Below are positions 5,613 to 6,253 of a DNA stretch of 6,253 nucleotides, in pieces. The DNA is from Nitrospirota bacterium. Lineage in GTDB: Bacteria; Nitrospirota; Thermodesulfovibrionia; Thermodesulfovibrionales; JdFR-88. The position numbers were made by a program, and so were the translations under genes. Numbering within the stretch: position 1 is the first letter of the stretch; each line of letters opens with the position of its first letter. The stretch is taken from positions 1 through 6,253 of the forward strand of contig JAKAGP010000120.1 of NCBI GenBank assembly GCA_021825785.1. The letters are read 5' to 3'. A model generated the notes under the pieces. It searched no databases. It was given only the letters and a program-made list of their open reading frames with translations, and was not told the origin of the DNA.

Positions 5613-6253
5613 ATGGAGATCAAGGTAGATGAGATAAGCCGCTATCTGAAAAGCCAGATAGCGGATTTTGAGAAGCGCGTTGACGTCAGCGAGGTGGGAT
5701 CGGTCGTGTCCCTGGGCGACGGAATCGCGAAGATCTACGGGTTGGACAGATGCATGGCCTCGGAACTGCTTGAGTTTCCGAACGGCGTATATGGCATGGC
5801 GCTCAACCTGGAGGAAGACACCGTTGGCGCGGTCCTTTTCGGTGAGGACACCCTCGTGCGCGAGGGCGATGTCGTAAAGCGCACGGGCAGGATCATGCAG
5901 ACGGCGGTTGGCCCGTCCCTCATAGGAAGGGTCGTAAACGCCATCGGGCAGCCTATAGACGGCAAGGGCCCGATAAACAGCGATATCACGCGGCTGGTAG
6001 ACGTCGTTGCGCCGGGCATCGTGGACAGGCAGCCCGTCCGCGAGCCGCTGCAGACCGGCATCAAGGCGATCGACGCCATGATACCGATAGGCAGGGGCCA
6101 GAGGGAGCTTATCATCGGCGACCGTCAGACCGGCAAGACGGCCATCGCCATTGACGCCATCATAAACCAGAAGGGCGGAGACGTGGTCTGCATATATGTG
6201 GCCTGCGGCCTGAAAAGGGCCAACGTGGCAAGGACCCAGCAGATATTGGAGGA
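5613..6253 (+). CDS. atpA: F-type ATP synthase F1 subunit alpha, N-terminal 213 residues (cut by the right window edge)
   Basis: Alpha carries the non-catalytic nucleotide sites of the F1 hexamer. From ATG 5613 the frame is open to the window end and starts [16 protein letters not shown], as alpha subunits do. The beta-barrel domain (about 25-95) contains [17 protein letters not shown] and ends near VKRTG. The nucleotide-binding domain shows [38 protein letters not shown] and the P-loop GDRQTGKT at 169-176, the same numbering as E. coli alpha (K175, T176). Just after it, residues 193-206 read [14 protein letters not shown] where the family normally has CIYVAIGQK. An in-frame GTG at 5601, overlapping the atpH stop as GTGA, is an alternative start adding four residues. 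ATG 5613 gives the family N-terminus and has AAGGGG eleven bases upstream, so it is preferred. Gamma, beta and epsilon genes would be expected to follow. Confidence 0.96.
   Translation, partial: MEIKVDEISRYLKSQIADFEKRVDVSEVGSVVSLGDGIAKIYGLDRCMASELLEFPNGVYGMALNLEEDTVGAVLFGEDTLVREGDVVKRTGRIMQTAVGPSLIGRVVNAIGQPIDGKGPINSDITRLVDVVAPGIVDRQPVREPLQTGIKAIDAMIPIGRGQRELIIGDRQTGKTAIAIDAIINQKGGDVVCIYVACGLKRANVARTQQILE

Overview
The window is a housekeeping locus from a moderately GC-rich bacterium. F-type ATP synthase genes lie at both ends and point away from each other. A minus-strand pair, bioF then a bifunctional (p)ppGpp synthetase/hydrolase gene (relA/spoT type), lies between them. I see no mobile element, CRISPR array, tRNA, rRNA or phage gene, and no convincing intrinsic terminator.

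Layout from left to right: atpB (F0 subunit a), minus strand, runs off the left edge (336 to 1). A 198-base gap follows, holding a good minus-strand promoter for atpB. Next come relA/spoT (2688 to 535, minus) and bioF (3904 to 2717, minus, upstream of relA in the same transcription unit or just behind it). A 178-base intergenic region then carries divergent promoter signals. On the plus strand come atpX (b', 4083-4502), atpF (b, 4499-5068), atpH (delta, 5065-5604) and atpA (alpha, 5613 to the right edge, incomplete). The b'-b and b-delta junctions are 4-base stop/start overlaps, and an alternative start gives a third at delta-alpha, so the plus-strand genes look like one translationally coupled operon.

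Organism: two different b-type subunits (b' and b) at the head of the F1 operon, with subunit a encoded elsewhere, is an arrangement I associate with Desulfobacterota (former Deltaproteobacteria) and some neighbouring phyla such as Nitrospirota. Frequent ATA (Ile) and AGG (Arg) codons in otherwise GC-rich genes, and a single RSH protein keeping both catalytic centres, do not conflict with this. The phylum is an inference; no genus can be named.

How the genes work together: a, b', b, delta and alpha are parts of one membrane-bound ATP synthase. The c ring, gamma, beta and epsilon are not in the window; gamma, beta and epsilon would be expected to the right of atpA, and c probably left of atpB. 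The RSH enzyme makes and degrades the stringent-response alarmone, and BioF carries out the first dedicated ring-forming step of biotin synthesis. Their link to the ATP synthase genes appears to be position, not shared pathway.

I did not find a new biological system. The points most worth a second look are the leader-free start of relA, a small duplication of the relA 3' end, an A10 run in atpX that forms a slippery heptamer, and an unusual residue pattern shortly after the P-loop of AtpA.
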